DNA from: Terricaulis sp.
GTDB lineage: Bacteria; Pseudomonadota; Alphaproteobacteria; Caulobacterales; Aquidulcibacteraceae
Length of the DNA: 64,000 nucleotides
NCBI GenBank assembly: GCA_024707365.1
Contig: JANPZV010000008.1
Coordinates: 372,001 to 436,000, forward strand
Reading direction: 5' to 3'
The notes beneath the pieces were generated by a model. It had not been told where the DNA came from. It ran no database searches and was given only the letters and a program-made list of their open reading frames with translations. Below are positions 46,338 through 55,810 of this stretch, piece after piece. Numbering within the stretch: position 1 is the stretch's first letter; each line of letters opens with the position of its first letter. Made by a program: the position numbers and the translations under genes.

Positions 46338-48155
46338 TTACGTTTCGGCGGCGAGGCTCTCGCGTTTAAGCTCGATGTCGAGCCATTCGGCCTCTGCCGC
46401 CTCAAGCGTGGCGCGGGCGGCTTCCAATTGGGCGGCGATTTTCTGAAAGGCTGCCGGATCGCGCTCAAAAGCGCCGTCTTGGGCCAGGCGCGCTTCAAGC
46501 GCGGCGATCTCGGCCTGCAGCTTTGGCATCAGCGCATCGAGTTCGGCGGCGCGGCGCTCATCCTTATAGCTCAGCTTGGTGGCTTTGCGCGGCGCGGCCG
46601 GCGCGATGGGAGCGGCGGCTTTGGGCGCGGGCGCGGCGGCGGGCTTGCGCGGGAAGGCGCGCTCGAAATCGGCCCAGCCGCCGGGGGATTCCACCCAGCG
46701 CCCGCCGCCAATGGGGCCGACGATCTGGGTGGCGACGCCATCGAGAAAGGCGCGGTCATGGCTGACGATCAGCACCGTGCCGTCATAGCCGGCGAGCATG
46801 TCCTCAAGCTGATCGAGCGTATCCATATCGAGATCGTTGGTGGGTTCATCGAGCACCAGGAGGTTCGCCGGTTTCGCCAGCGCGATGGCGAGCGCGAGGC
46901 GGTTGCGCTCTCCGCCCGACAGCGCGCTGATGGGCTGGCGCAGGCTTTCTGGGCCAAACAAAAAATTGCGCGCGTAGGCGGCGACATGGCGCGGCCTGCC
47001 ATGCACGATCACTTGATCCCCGCCCATGGGGGCGAGCGCTTCCCATATCGTGTCGCTCGGATTGAGGATGGCGCGGGTTTGATCGACATAGGCGATCTCC
47101 AATTGCGCGCCATGGCGCACCGCGCCCGCATCCGGCTCGCGCTGGCGCAGCAGGATTTCGAGCATGGTGGTTTTGCCGGCGCCATTGGGGCCGACGAGGC
47201 CGATGCGATCGCCGCGCATGACGCGCAGCGAAAAATTGTCGATGATCTGGCGCTCGCCATAACGCTTGGAAACGCCCTTGGCCTCGATGACGAGGCGTGC
47301 GCTTTCATTGCCTTTATCGGCGGCGAGCGCGGCTTTTTGCACATTGGCGCTGGCGTTGCGCTGGCGGCGCTCATCGCGCATGGCCATCAGGCGCGCGCGG
47401 CGGCCCTCATTGCGCGAGCGGCGTGCGGTGACGCCGCGCTGCAGCCAATGCTCCTCGGCGCGCAGATGGGTTTCAAGCCGGGAAAGCGCGCGCTGCTCTT
47501 CCACCTCGACCTGCTCGGCCCATTGATCGAACGCCGCATAGCCGCGCGGGTTTTTCAAAAGCGCGCGCTGGCGCAGCCAGAAGGTGGTGTTGGTGACGCG
47601 CTCAAGAAAGCGCCGATCGTGGCTGACGATCAGGCACGCGCCGCGAAAGCCGGCGATGGCCGCTTCCAATTCTTCGATGGCTTCGATGTCGAGATGGTTG
47701 GTCGGCTCATCGAGCATGAGCACGTCCGCATCCGCCGCGAAGGCGCGCGCAAGGCCGGCGCGGCGGGCTTCGCCGCCTGAAAGCCCCGAAGGGGCGCGAT
47801 CGGGATCGAGCCCGAACAGCGCAAGCGCCGCTTCCGCTTCGTGCGGCGGCGCATCCACGCCGTTGCGGGCGGAGGCGCGCTGCACATAGGCGCGCAGCGT
47901 GGGCGCATCCTCAAAGTCAGGCTCCTGCGCGGCGTAGGCGAGGCTTGCGCCGCCGGCGAGGGCGATGGCGCCGGAATCGGCCTCGGCGCGGCCGGCCAGG
48001 ATGCGCATCAGCGTGGATTTTCCTGCGCCATTGGCGCCCACCAGCGCTGCGCGCTCGCCCTTGTGCAGCACAAGATCGACGCCTTCAAACAGCATCGCCA
48101 TGCCCATGGAAAGGCGCAAGCCATTGGCTTGGATGAGAACGGGCCCCTGAGCCAT
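46338..48155 (-). CDS. uup: ABC-F family ATPase (Uup-like)
   Basis: 605 residues, two ABC domains and no membrane helices. First: GANGAGKSTLMRILAG, LSGGEARRAGLARAFA, MLDEPTNHLDIEAIEELEAA. Second: GPNGAGKTTMLEILLR, LSGGERNRLALAIALA, LDEPTNDLDMDTLDQLEDML. An inter-domain arm is rich in Arg (EEHWLQRGVTARRSRNEGRR), and a C-terminal coiled coil follows (YKDERRAAELDALMPKLQAE), the Uup hallmark. Acts on ribosomes or branched DNA. Ends 5 bases from the PBP gene upstream in the same strand. Confidence 0.92.
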   Translation of the reverse strand: MAQGPVLIQANGLRLSMGMAMLFEGVDLVLHKGERAALVGANGAGKSTLMRILAGRAEADSGAIALAGGASLAYAAQEPDFEDAPTLRAYVQRASARNGVDAPPHEAEAALALFGLDPDRAPSGLSGGEARRAGLARAFAADADVLMLDEPTNHLDIEAIEELEAAIAGFRGACLIVSHDRRFLERVTNTTFWLRQRALLKNPRGYAAFDQWAEQVEVEEQRALSRLETHLRAEEHWLQRGVTARRSRNEGRRARLMAMRDERRQRNASANVQKAALAADKGNESARLVIEAKGVSKRYGERQIIDNFSLRVMRGDRIGLVGPNGAGKTTMLEILLRQREPDAGAVRHGAQLEIAYVDQTRAILNPSDTIWEALAPMGGDQVIVHGRPRHVAAYARNFLFGPESLRQPISALSGGERNRLALAIALAKPANLLVLDEPTNDLDMDTLDQLEDMLAGYDGTVLIVSHDRAFLDGVATQIVGPIGGGRWVESPGGWADFERAFPRKPAAAPAPKAAAPIAPAAPRKATKLSYKDERRAAELDALMPKLQAEIAALEARLAQDGAFERDPAAFQKIAAQLEAARATLEAAEAEWLDIELKRESLAAET

Positions 48156-48160
48156 CGGCG

Positions 48161-50170
48161 CTAGCGGAAGATGTCGATGAGGCTTTCGGCGTCGGAATCG
48201 CCGAAAGCGCTGGCGAGCGAGTCGAAGAAGGTCGCCATCTCCACCTCGCGCGGGCTGCGCGCGGGCTGCTGATAGCCGGGCAGCGGATGGGGCTCGACGC
48301 CGCGATGGGCCACGCGCATCGTGTCGTTCCAGATCTGCGCCGGCAGCGAGCCGCCCGTGGTGCGGCCCATCGAGCGGTCATCATCATGGCCGACCCAAAC
48401 GCCGGCCACATAATCGGCGCTGTAGCCGATGAACCAGGCGTCGCGCCAATCGGAGCTGGTGCCGGTTTTGCCGGCGGTGTCACGGTCGGGCAGGCGCGCG
48501 GCTCCGCCGGTGCCGCGCAGCACCACAGCGCCCATCAGCGAATTCATGCGCTCGACGATATCGGGCTCGAGCACGACCGGCCCTTCATAGGGCGGGCGGC
48601 GGTAAAGCTCTTCGCCCGATGTGGTGCTCACCGAAAGCACGATGAACGGATCAAGCCGGTGGCCCTCGGCCATGAAGGCGCCGAAGGCGGTTGTCATGTC
48701 CCAGAGCGTGGATTCGATGGAGCCCAGCGAGATCGAGGGCGGGGTAAACTCACCGCGCCCCGGCATGTTGGAGACGCCCAGCCGCCGCGCCACGTCGGCC
48801 ACGCGCTGCGGGCCGATCTCGTAGGCGACGCTTGCGGCCACGGTGTTGATCGATTGCGCGAAGGCGGTGCGCAGCGTCACCGCGCCGCGGAAGCCGGAAT
48901 CATAATTGCGCGGCCGCCAGCCATCGATGACGACCTCTTCGTCATAGCGCACATCCTCGGTGGAGAGGCCCGCTTCGAGCGCGGCGGCGTAGACGAAGGT
49001 TTTAAAGGTGGAGCCCGGCTGGCGGCGGGCTTGCGTTACGCGGTTGAATTTCGAGGTGCCGTAATCGGTGCCGCCGATCAGCGCGCGCACGCCGCCTTCG
49101 CGGTCGAGCGCCATGTAGGAGGCTTGCAGCGGGCGGCGGCCAAAGGCGCGGTTGCCCAAGCGGCGGCGGATCGAATCCGCGGCGGCTGTTTGCAGTTCGG
49201 GGTCGATGGTCAGCTGGATCACAAGATCAGGCGCGGTTGAGCCGATCAGCCCGCGCGCCTGCTCTACCGCGAGATCGAAGGCATAGCCCATCGTGCGCTC
49301 GACATTCGGGCGTTCGGCCACCTCGATCTCTTCGGCGCGGGCTTCATCGCGCTGCTCTGCGGTGATGAAGCCGGCTTCGACCATCGCGTCCAGCACAATG
49401 CGCTGGCGCGCGGTGGCGCGCTCGAAATTCTCGGTGGGGGCCGAGCGCGAGGGCGCTTTGGGCAGGCCCGCCAGCATGGCCGCTTCCGCGAGGGTCAGTT
49501 CGTTGGCGGGCTTGCCGAAGAAGCGGCGCGCGGCGGCGTCCACGCCATAAGCCTGATCGCCGAGATAGACGCGGTTGAGATAAAGCTCGAGGATTTCATC
49601 CTTCGTCAGCCGCCGCTCGATGCGCGAGGCCAGCACCATTTCGCGCAGTTTGCGGTTGATGGTTTGGCGCGGCGTCAAAAACAGATTGCGCGCCAGCTGC
49701 TGCGAAATCGTGGAGCCGCCCTGCACGGTCTCGCCCGCGCGCAGGTTGATGAACAGCGCGCGCAGCACGGCCACGCGGTCCACGCCCTCATGCTCGTAAA
49801 AACGCCGATCCTCGATGGCGAGGAAAGCTTGCGGCACGTAATCAGGCACTTCGCCCAGGCTGATGCGCCGCGCGTAATAGGGCCCGCGCACGCCGATAAT
49901 GTCGCCCTCGCGGTCCACGAACATGACGGAGGCTTGCCGGTTGAGCGCCCAGAGCGCGTTCGCATCCGGCACGCGCGGCAGGCCCCAATAGATCCAGACC
50001 CAAACCGAAACGACCCCAAGCAGCACCACGCCCGCAAAGATCGAGGCCACAGTGCTCCAGGTCACGCGCTTCCGCTGCGCCACCAATTGCTTGAATTGCT
50101 CTTGAGCGGCTGCGGCGCGCACTTTCGCCCAGTCGATGCCGCGGCGGAGGTTGGGCCGGTCGTCTGACAA
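48161..50170 (-). CDS. class A penicillin-binding protein (PBP1-type)
   Basis: 669-residue bifunctional peptidoglycan synthase. N-terminal membrane anchor (TVASIFAGVVLLGVVSVWVW). Glycosyltransferase 51 motifs: AFLAIEDRRFYEHEGVD, QGGSTISQQLARNLFLTP and RRLTKDEILELYLNRVYLGD. Transpeptidase motifs: RQPGSTFKTFVYAAALEAG (SxxK), AQSINTVAAS (SxN) and AGKTGTSSDWRDAWFIGY (KTG). C-terminus DAESLIDIFR. Intact. Confidence 0.93.
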   Translation of the reverse strand: MSDDRPNLRRGIDWAKVRAAAAQEQFKQLVAQRKRVTWSTVASIFAGVVLLGVVSVWVWIYWGLPRVPDANALWALNRQASVMFVDREGDIIGVRGPYYARRISLGEVPDYVPQAFLAIEDRRFYEHEGVDRVAVLRALFINLRAGETVQGGSTISQQLARNLFLTPRQTINRKLREMVLASRIERRLTKDEILELYLNRVYLGDQAYGVDAAARRFFGKPANELTLAEAAMLAGLPKAPSRSAPTENFERATARQRIVLDAMVEAGFITAEQRDEARAEEIEVAERPNVERTMGYAFDLAVEQARGLIGSTAPDLVIQLTIDPELQTAAADSIRRRLGNRAFGRRPLQASYMALDREGGVRALIGGTDYGTSKFNRVTQARRQPGSTFKTFVYAAALEAGLSTEDVRYDEEVVIDGWRPRNYDSGFRGAVTLRTAFAQSINTVAASVAYEIGPQRVADVARRLGVSNMPGRGEFTPPSISLGSIESTLWDMTTAFGAFMAEGHRLDPFIVLSVSTTSGEELYRRPPYEGPVVLEPDIVERMNSLMGAVVLRGTGGAARLPDRDTAGKTGTSSDWRDAWFIGYSADYVAGVWVGHDDDRSMGRTTGGSLPAQIWNDTMRVAHRGVEPHPLPGYQQPARSPREVEMATFFDSLASAFGDSDAESLIDIFR

Positions 50171-50337
50171 AAAGGAACTCCGAAACGCGCTTTAGCTCAT
50201 AGAGGTATGGCCGAATTCTGGCCAGGAGCGGGGATAGGCTGCGCTCCTATCGCACATTGGGGGCGCCTAAGAAGCGGATTTTGAAGCGCTTCGGCAAAAA
50301 CAATCCTACCGGGCCGGGCGTTCCGTATGTTTCGGCC

Positions 50338-50658
50338 ATGGTCGAAAAACAGGGTTTGAGACGCCTCCACGAAGCGGTGGCGGCGCTGAAGGAAAATCTG
50401 GCGAACGCCGAGGCGGAGCTGCGCAACGGCGAAACCCAGGAGGCGGAACGCCGCGCCAAGGCCATTTCGGCCCTGGTGAAAGCGGCGCGGGACGTGGCCG
50501 ATCTCGAAGCGCTCGCCCGCGCCCAGCCCCCGGAGGAGAATGAACACGAATTGCGCGCCGAGCTCCGAAGCCGGCTGCGTCGCCTTGTTGAAGCCCAACG
50601 TCTTGGCGCGCCTGATGCGACGCTTGAGCGCCTCGCTGATGAGGTTGCTGCTCGATGA
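50338..50658 (+). CDS. candidate GTA small terminase / gp1-like protein
   Basis: About 106 residues from MVEKQGLRRLHEAVAALKEN, Glu/Arg/Ala-rich and almost wholly helical or coiled-coil, ending LERLADEVAAR. It overlaps the terminase start, in the position of RcGTA g1, recently described as the small terminase. The frame opens to a TTG at 50257 (MGAPKKRILKRFGKNN), so the N-terminus is uncertain. Assignment is by position and composition. Confidence 0.5.
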   Translation: MVEKQGLRRLHEAVAALKENLANAEAELRNGETQEAERRAKAISALVKAARDVADLEALARAQPPEENEHELRAELRSRLRRLVEAQRLGAPDATLERLADEVAAR

Positions 50659-51850
50659 TTGGGATTTTTGGGGCCGCGCGGAACAATTGCCGCCGGCTGG
50701 CGCATGGCGCGCCTGGGTGTTCCTGGGCGGGCGCGGCGCAGGCAAAACCCGCGCCGGCGCTGAATGGGTCTCGGCGCTGGTGCGTGACGGCAAAGCCCGG
50801 CGCATCGCGTTGATCGGGCCGACCTTCCATGACGTGCGCGAGGTGATGGTGGAAGGCCCATCGGGCCTGCGCAGCCTGCCGCACGCGCGCCCGCTTTATG
50901 AAGCAAGCCGCAAGCGCTTGCTGTGGGAAAACGGCGCGGAGGCGTTTTGCTTTTCGGCGGAAGATCCCGAAAGCCTGCGCGGGCCGCAATTTGATGCGGC
51001 CTGGGCAGATGAGCTTTGCTTCTGGTCCTACCCGGAGGAGACGCTGCAAACTTTGGCGCATGGCTTGCGCCTGGGGGCCGCCCCGCGCCTCATGGCCACC
51101 ACCACCCCGCGCCCCACGCGTGCGCTGAAAGCGCTGCTGGCCCGGCCCGATACGGTGCTGACGCGCGGCGCGACCTGGGAAAATGGCGCGAACCTCGCGC
51201 CCGATTTTATCGCCGCGCTGAAAGAGCGCTGGAGCGGCTCGGCGCGGGATCGCCAGGAATTGCTGGGCGAGTTGATCGAGGATGCGGAGGGCGCGCTCTG
51301 GCGCCGGGCTGAGCTGGAGGCCATGCGCGTCAGCGAATGGCCGACGCTGGATCGCATCGTCGTTGCTGTCGATCCGCCGGCGGGCGTGGGCGAAAATGTA
51401 GCGCAATGCGGGATTGTCGCGGCGGGTGTTTACGGAAACCCGCGCCGCGCTGTCGTGCTGGCGGATGCAAGCGTGCAGGGGCTTGCGCCGCAGGGCTGGG
51501 CTTCGCGCGCGGCGGCGTTGGCGCGCAGCTTGGGCGCGCAGGCGATCGTGGCTGAGGGCAATAATGGCGGGGAGATGGTGCGCGCTGTGCTGAAAGCGGC
51601 CGCGCCCGATATTCCCGTGCGCCTCGTGCGCGCCAGTGAAGGCAAGCGTGCGCGCGCCGAGCCCATTGCGGCGTTCTATGCGCAAGGGCGCGTGGCCCAT
51701 GCCGCCGCATTCGCGGCGCTGGAAGATGAGATGTGCTTGTTCGGGGCGCATGGCTTTTCGGCCAGCCCTGATCGGCTCGATGCGCTGGTGTGGGCGCTCA
51801 CTGATGTGCTGCTCGCGCCCCATGCCGAGCCGCGCGTGCGGATGATTTAG
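50639..51850 (+). CDS. GTA large terminase (gp2)
   Basis: About 403 residues. Packaging motor ATPase plus nuclease. Walker A FLGGRGAGKTRAGAEW, Walker B PQFDAAWADELCFW, motif III MATTTPRPTRAL, then an RNaseH-like nuclease: VAVDPPAGVGEN, IVAEGNNGGEMVRAVL and DRLDALVWALTDVLL. Start uncertain among 50615 and 50639; both overlap the gp1-like gene. Intact. Confidence 0.92.
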   Translation: MRLLLDDWDFWGRAEQLPPAGAWRAWVFLGGRGAGKTRAGAEWVSALVRDGKARRIALIGPTFHDVREVMVEGPSGLRSLPHARPLYEASRKRLLWENGAEAFCFSAEDPESLRGPQFDAAWADELCFWSYPEETLQTLAHGLRLGAAPRLMATTTPRPTRALKALLARPDTVLTRGATWENGANLAPDFIAALKERWSGSARDRQELLGELIEDAEGALWRRAELEAMRVSEWPTLDRIVVAVDPPAGVGENVAQCGIVAAGVYGNPRRAVVLADASVQGLAPQGWASRAAALARSLGAQAIVAEGNNGGEMVRAVLKAAAPDIPVRLVRASEGKRARAEPIAAFYAQGRVAHAAAFAALEDEMCLFGAHGFSASPDRLDALVWALTDVLLAPHAEPRVRMI

Positions 51851-51864
51851 TTCGGGAAGGCTTT

Positions 51865-53007
51865 ATGTTCGGTTGGCTTGAAAAACTCCGCCCCAGGGCG
51901 GAGCGCAAACTCATGGCCTGGCACGCGCCGGGCCGGCCTGTGTGGCCGATGCGCGATGCGGCGGCGTTCGCGCGCGAAGGCTATGCGAAAAAACGCGGTG
52001 GCGTATCGCTGCGTGCGTTTGATCGCGGAAGCGGCGGCCAGCGCGCCGCTGAAATTTGGGCCGCGCGATCATCCGCTCGCGCGCCTGCTGGCGCGGCCCA
52101 ACCCGGAGCAGACGGGCGTTGAATTGCTGGAGGCGTTTTACGGGCATCTGCAAGTGGCGGGGAACGCGTATCTTGAAGCGGCGAGCGTTGAAGGCGCGGC
52201 GCCGAGTGAGCTCTACGTGCTGCGGCCCGATCGCATGCGCGTCATTCCCGGCGCCGATGGCTGGCCGGTGGGCTGGGAGCATCGTGTTGGCGCGAGCGTG
52301 CGCAATTTTGAGCGCGATCCGGTAAGCGGGAGGCGCCGATCCTGCATCTGAAAATCTTCAATCCGCAGGATGATTGGTACGGCCTCTCGCCGATGGAGGC
52401 CGCCGCGTATGCGATTGACATTCACAACGCGGGCGGCGCCTGGAATAAGGCGCTGATCGATAACGCGGCGCGCCCGTGCGGGGCGCTGGTGTTCACCGGC
52501 GGCGAACGGCTCAGCGAAGAGCAATTCCAGCGGCTCAAGCAAGAGCTTGATGAGTTGCACATGGGCGCGGCGAACGCGGGCCGGCCGATGGTGCTGGAAG
52601 GCGGGCTTGAATGGCGGCCGATGAGCTTATCGCCTGCGGATATGGATTTCATCGACGCCCGCCACGCCGCCGCGCGCGACATCGCGCTGGCGTTTGGCGT
52701 GCCGCCGATGCTGCTCGGCATTCCGGGCGACAATACGTACTCAAATTACCGCGAAGCCAATCTCGCCTTCTGGCGCCACACCGCTCTGCCGTTGGCGCAA
52801 AAGGGCGCGCGCGCGATTGAGGCTTGGATCGGCGAACGCTGGCCCGAAGCTGGCCCCGCCGCGATTGGCGTCGATCACGAAGCCATCAGCGCGCTTGCCG
52901 TTGAACGCGAAGCGCTCTGGGCGCGCATCGGCGCGGCGGACTTTCTCGACACCGAAGAAAAGCGCCGTCTCGCCGGCGTGGAGGCGCCCGCATGCAGCCC
53001 TCGCTGA
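51865..53007 (+). CDS. GTA portal protein (gp3; two compensating frameshifts)
   Basis: About 380 residues, HK97-type phage portal. N-terminus MFGWLEKLRPRAERKLMAWH. At 51988-51993 six A should be five; the reading resumes NAVAYRCVRLIAEAAASAPL, then RPNPEQTGVELLEAFYGHLQ. At 52328-52330 GGG should be GGGG, with resumption at EAPILHLKIFNPQDDWYGLS, GVPPMLLGIPGDNTYSNYRE and a normal end. Length with both corrections is a multiple of three. Confidence 0.9.
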
Positions 53008-53231
53008 AAGTCGATCCGCGCATCACCATCGCCGTGATCGTGACGATCATCCTGCAAACGGCGGGTGCTTTACTGTGGGCCGGCCAAGCGGCGGCGCGGC
53101 TTGAGGCGGTGGAGCGCGCTGTGGCCACCCAGCCCGAGGTGGCCGATCGGCTCGCGCGCCTGGAGGAGCAGGTGGGAGACGCCCGCCGCGCGCTGACGCG
53201 CATCGAGCGGAAGCTTGATGATGATCGTTGA
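52992..53231 (+). CDS. GTA small membrane protein between portal and protease
   Basis: 79 residues. One N-terminal transmembrane helix (ITIAVIVTIILQTAGALLWA), then a coiled-coil (RLEAVERAVATQPEVADRLA, RLEEQVGDARRALTRIERKL). It overlaps the portal end and the protease start. Corresponds by position to the small g3.5-like gene of RcGTA clusters. Role unknown. Confidence 0.65.
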   Translation: MQPSLKVDPRITIAVIVTIILQTAGALLWAGQAAARLEAVERAVATQPEVADRLARLEEQVGDARRALTRIERKLDDDR

Positions 53232-53634
53232 AGGCTACGCCGCTTTGTTCGGCGTGGCCGATCAGGCCGATGATGTGATCCGCGCCGGCGCCTTCGCCGC
53301 AAGCCTTGCGCGCCGGGCAGCGCCCTTGCCGCTCTGGCTCGAACACGAGCCGCGCCTGCAGGCGGGGTTCTGGTTTGATGTGCGCGAGGATGGGCGCGGG
53401 CTCTGGCTCGCGGGCGAGATTGCAGAGGATCAGCCCGGCGCCGCGCGCGCCAAGCGCATGCTGGCGCGGGGCGTCGATGGGCTTTCCATCGGCTTTATCC
53501 CGCTTGTGGCGCGGCGCGGCGCGGGCGGGCGTGAATTGATCGAGATCGAGCTTCTGGAGGTGTCCATCGTGACCCATCCGATGCAGCCGCATGCGCGGCT
53601 CAAACTTGCGCGAGAGTTTGTCCGCGCTGCTTAG
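53218..53634 (+). CDS. GTA prohead protease (gp4)
   Basis: 138 residues, HK97 prohead protease (U35) type. Starts MMIVEGYAALFGVADQADDV. Catalytic His is in LPLWLEHEPRLQAGFW and Ser in GVDGLSIGFIPLVARR. Ends THPMQPHARLKLAREFVRAA. Processes the capsid precursor encoded next. Overlaps the preceding small gene by 14 bases. Confidence 0.92.
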   Translation: MMIVEGYAALFGVADQADDVIRAGAFAASLARRAAPLPLWLEHEPRLQAGFWFDVREDGRGLWLAGEIAEDQPGAARAKRMLARGVDGLSIGFIPLVARRGAGGRELIEIELLEVSIVTHPMQPHARLKLAREFVRAA

Positions 53635-53643
53635 GAGAAACGA

Positions 53644-54852
53644 GTGAAGAAAGAAATCAAAGCCGCGCCGCCTTCCGGCGCGGAGGCGCTGATGCGCGCC
53701 TTTGAAGAGTTCAAATCCGCCAATGATGCGCGCCTTGCCGCGCTCGAAAAGGGCCGGGGCGATGTGCTGCTGGAAGAGAAGGTCGATCGCATCGACCGCG
53801 CTCTTACCGAGCAGAAATCGCTTTTGGAGCGCGCAGCGCTTGCAGGGCGCCGGCCTGGGCTTGGCGCTGATCCTGCGGTGAGCGAGCATAAATCGGCGTG
53901 GAATTCATATCTGCGGCGCGGCGATGTTTCGGCGCTGGCGCAGTTTGAATCCAAGGCGCTCTCGATTGTTGGCTCGCCTGCGGGCGGGCAGGATGGCGGC
54001 TATGTGGCGCCGCCGGAGCTCGATCGGCTGATCGAAAGCCGGCTCAAGCAAGTGTCGCCGATGCGCGAGATCGCCACGGTGCGCACCACGGGCGCGAACG
54101 TGTTCAAAAAGCCGATCAGCCTCACCGCCGCCGGCGCGGGCTGGGTGGCGGAAACCGGAACGCGCACGCAAACCTCTTCGCCCACGCTGGCGCTGCTGGA
54201 ATTCCCCACGGCTGAGCTCTACGCCAACCTCGCCGCCACGCAGACGCTGCTGGATGACAGCTTCGTCAATCTCGAAGAATGGATCGCTAGCGAAGTTGAG
54301 GAGGCGTTCGCCGGCCAGGAGCGCGCAGCGTTCGTGAGCGGCGATGGCGATGGCGAGCCCAAGGGCTTTCTCGATTACGATCTCGTGGTCGAAGCGAGCC
54401 ACGTTTGGGGCAAGATCGGCATGGTGAAAACCGGCGCGGATGCAAGCTTTGGAACCACGCCCGTCGATAAGCTGATCGATCTGATCTACGCGCCCAAATC
54501 GCAATTCCGCCAGAATGCGCGCTTTGTGCTGAACCGCAAAACCGTGTCCGCCGTGCGCAAGCTCAAGGATGGCGATGATCGCTATATCTGGGAGCCGAAC
54601 GATAGCGGCGGCTCGTCGCTGCTGGGCTATCCGATCACCGAGATCGAGGATATGCCCGACATCGCCGCCGATGCGCCGGCGATCGCGTTTGGCGATTTTG
54701 CGCGCGGCTATCTGATCGTCGATCGCGCCGGCGTGCGCGTGCTGCGCGATCCGTATTCGGCCAAGCCCTATGTGCTGTTTTACGTCACCAAGCGCGTTGG
54801 CGGCGGGGTGCAGAATTTCGACGCCATCAAGGCGCTCGTGTTCGGCGATTAA
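53644..54852 (+). CDS. GTA major capsid protein (gp5)
   Basis: 402 residues, HK97 fold, intact. GTG start with AGGAGAAAC upstream. N-terminal scaffold-like coiled coil (ALMRAFEEFKSANDARLAAL), probable cleavage before the capsid core, then QDGGYVAPPELDRLIESRLK, SFVNLEEWIASEVEEAFAGQ, RAAFVSGDGDGEPKGFLDYD and C-terminal FDAIKALVFGD. Confidence 0.95.
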   Translation: MKKEIKAAPPSGAEALMRAFEEFKSANDARLAALEKGRGDVLLEEKVDRIDRALTEQKSLLERAALAGRRPGLGADPAVSEHKSAWNSYLRRGDVSALAQFESKALSIVGSPAGGQDGGYVAPPELDRLIESRLKQVSPMREIATVRTTGANVFKKPISLTAAGAGWVAETGTRTQTSSPTLALLEFPTAELYANLAATQTLLDDSFVNLEEWIASEVEEAFAGQERAAFVSGDGDGEPKGFLDYDLVVEASHVWGKIGMVKTGADASFGTTPVDKLIDLIYAPKSQFRQNARFVLNRKTVSAVRKLKDGDDRYIWEPNDSGGSSLLGYPITEIEDMPDIAADAPAIAFGDFARGYLIVDRAGVRVLRDPYSAKPYVLFYVTKRVGGGVQNFDAIKALVFGD

Positions 54853-54926
54853 GCGCGCGCTGCGCGCGCGGGCAGTGGGCGCTCATTCCCACTGCCCATT
54901 CCCTATTGCCCATTGCCCAGGTTCTC
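54853..54926. other. short spacer with hairpins and CCCATTGC repeats
   Basis: GCGCGCGCTGCGCGCGCG forms a small dyad. CAGTGGG/CCCACTG pair as a hairpin, and CCCATT occurs twice before gp6. It is the only clear intergenic gap in the GTA block, so it may hold a terminator or attenuator after the capsid gene. Confidence 0.4.
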
Positions 54927-55487
54927 ATGTCCATCACCATCATCAACCCGCCCGCCAGCGAGCCTGTCTCGCTGGCGGAGGCGAAGCTGTTTCTGCGCGT
55001 GGATCACGAGGCGGAAGATGATCTGATCACAGCGCTGATCATCGCCGCGCGCGAGGCTGTGGAGGCCGGCTGCGGCCGTGCGCTCATCACCCGCCGCGTG
55101 CGCGAAAGCCTCGATATCTGGCGGCGCGAGGCGATCAACGGCGCAGTGCTGGGGCTTGGCCCGGTGAGCGCCGTTATCGCGGTGCGCCTCATCGCCGATA
55201 ATGGCGCGCAAAGCGTGCTTGATCCTGAGCGCTATCGCCTTGAGGGCCAGCGCGATCGGCCGCGCCTTGTATTTCCGCCCGGCTTGCCGGCCACGCTGCG
55301 CAGCGCGGGCGGGATCGAGATCGAATATGACGCGGGCTTTGCCGATGATGCGGCGGATCTGCCTTCGGCGCTGCGCATGGCGGTGCTGCAGATCATCGCT
55401 TCGCTTTACGAAGCGCGTGATGGCGCGGGCGGCGCGCCGGCATCGGCGCGCGCGCTGATGCGCCCGTTCGCGCCGGTCAGATTGTGA
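54927..55487 (+). CDS. GTA head-tail connector (gp6)
   Basis: 186 residues, phage gp6/HK97 adaptor type. Start MSITIINPPASEPVSLAEAK. LFLRVDHEAEDDLITALIIA and ALITRRVRESLDIWRREAIN are characteristic. The second half includes GIEIEYDAGFADDAADLPSA and VLQIIASLYEARDG. Ends in a GTGA overlap with gp7. Intact. Confidence 0.88.
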   Translation: MSITIINPPASEPVSLAEAKLFLRVDHEAEDDLITALIIAAREAVEAGCGRALITRRVRESLDIWRREAINGAVLGLGPVSAVIAVRLIADNGAQSVLDPERYRLEGQRDRPRLVFPPGLPATLRSAGGIEIEYDAGFADDAADLPSALRMAVLQIIASLYEARDGAGGAPASARALMRPFAPVRL

Positions 55488-55810
55488 CGGGGGCGATTGT
55501 GATCGGCGCTATGCGCGCGCGTGTGCGGCTTGAGCGGCCAACACGCACGGCTGATGATCTGGGCGGCGCAAGCCTCGCTTGGGCCAATGAGGGCGATGTG
55601 TGGGCGGCGATCGAGGCCGCTGGCGCTGGCGGCGCGGCGGCGTTCGATGCCGCGCCTTCGATCAGCGCCTATCGCCTCACCATCAACCGCCGCGACGGCG
55701 TGCGCGCCGGCTGGCGCGTGGTTTGGGGCGCTCGCGTGTTTCGCATCGTTGGCGTGCGCGATGAGGGTGCGCCGCGCGTCGTTCTAAATTGCGAGGAGGA
55801 GAAGCTTTGA
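55484..55810 (+). CDS. GTA head closure protein (gp7)
   Basis: 108 residues, SPP1 gp16-like head-tail adaptor. GTG start MTGAIVIGAMRARVRLERPT. Conserved DVWAAIEAAGAGGAAAFDAA, then YRLTINRRDGVRAGWRVVWG and FRIVGVRDEGAPRVVLNCEE. Coupled to gp6 and gp8 by 4-base overlaps. Confidence 0.88.
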   Translation: MTGAIVIGAMRARVRLERPTRTADDLGGASLAWANEGDVWAAIEAAGAGGAAAFDAAPSISAYRLTINRRDGVRAGWRVVWGARVFRIVGVRDEGAPRVVLNCEEEKL

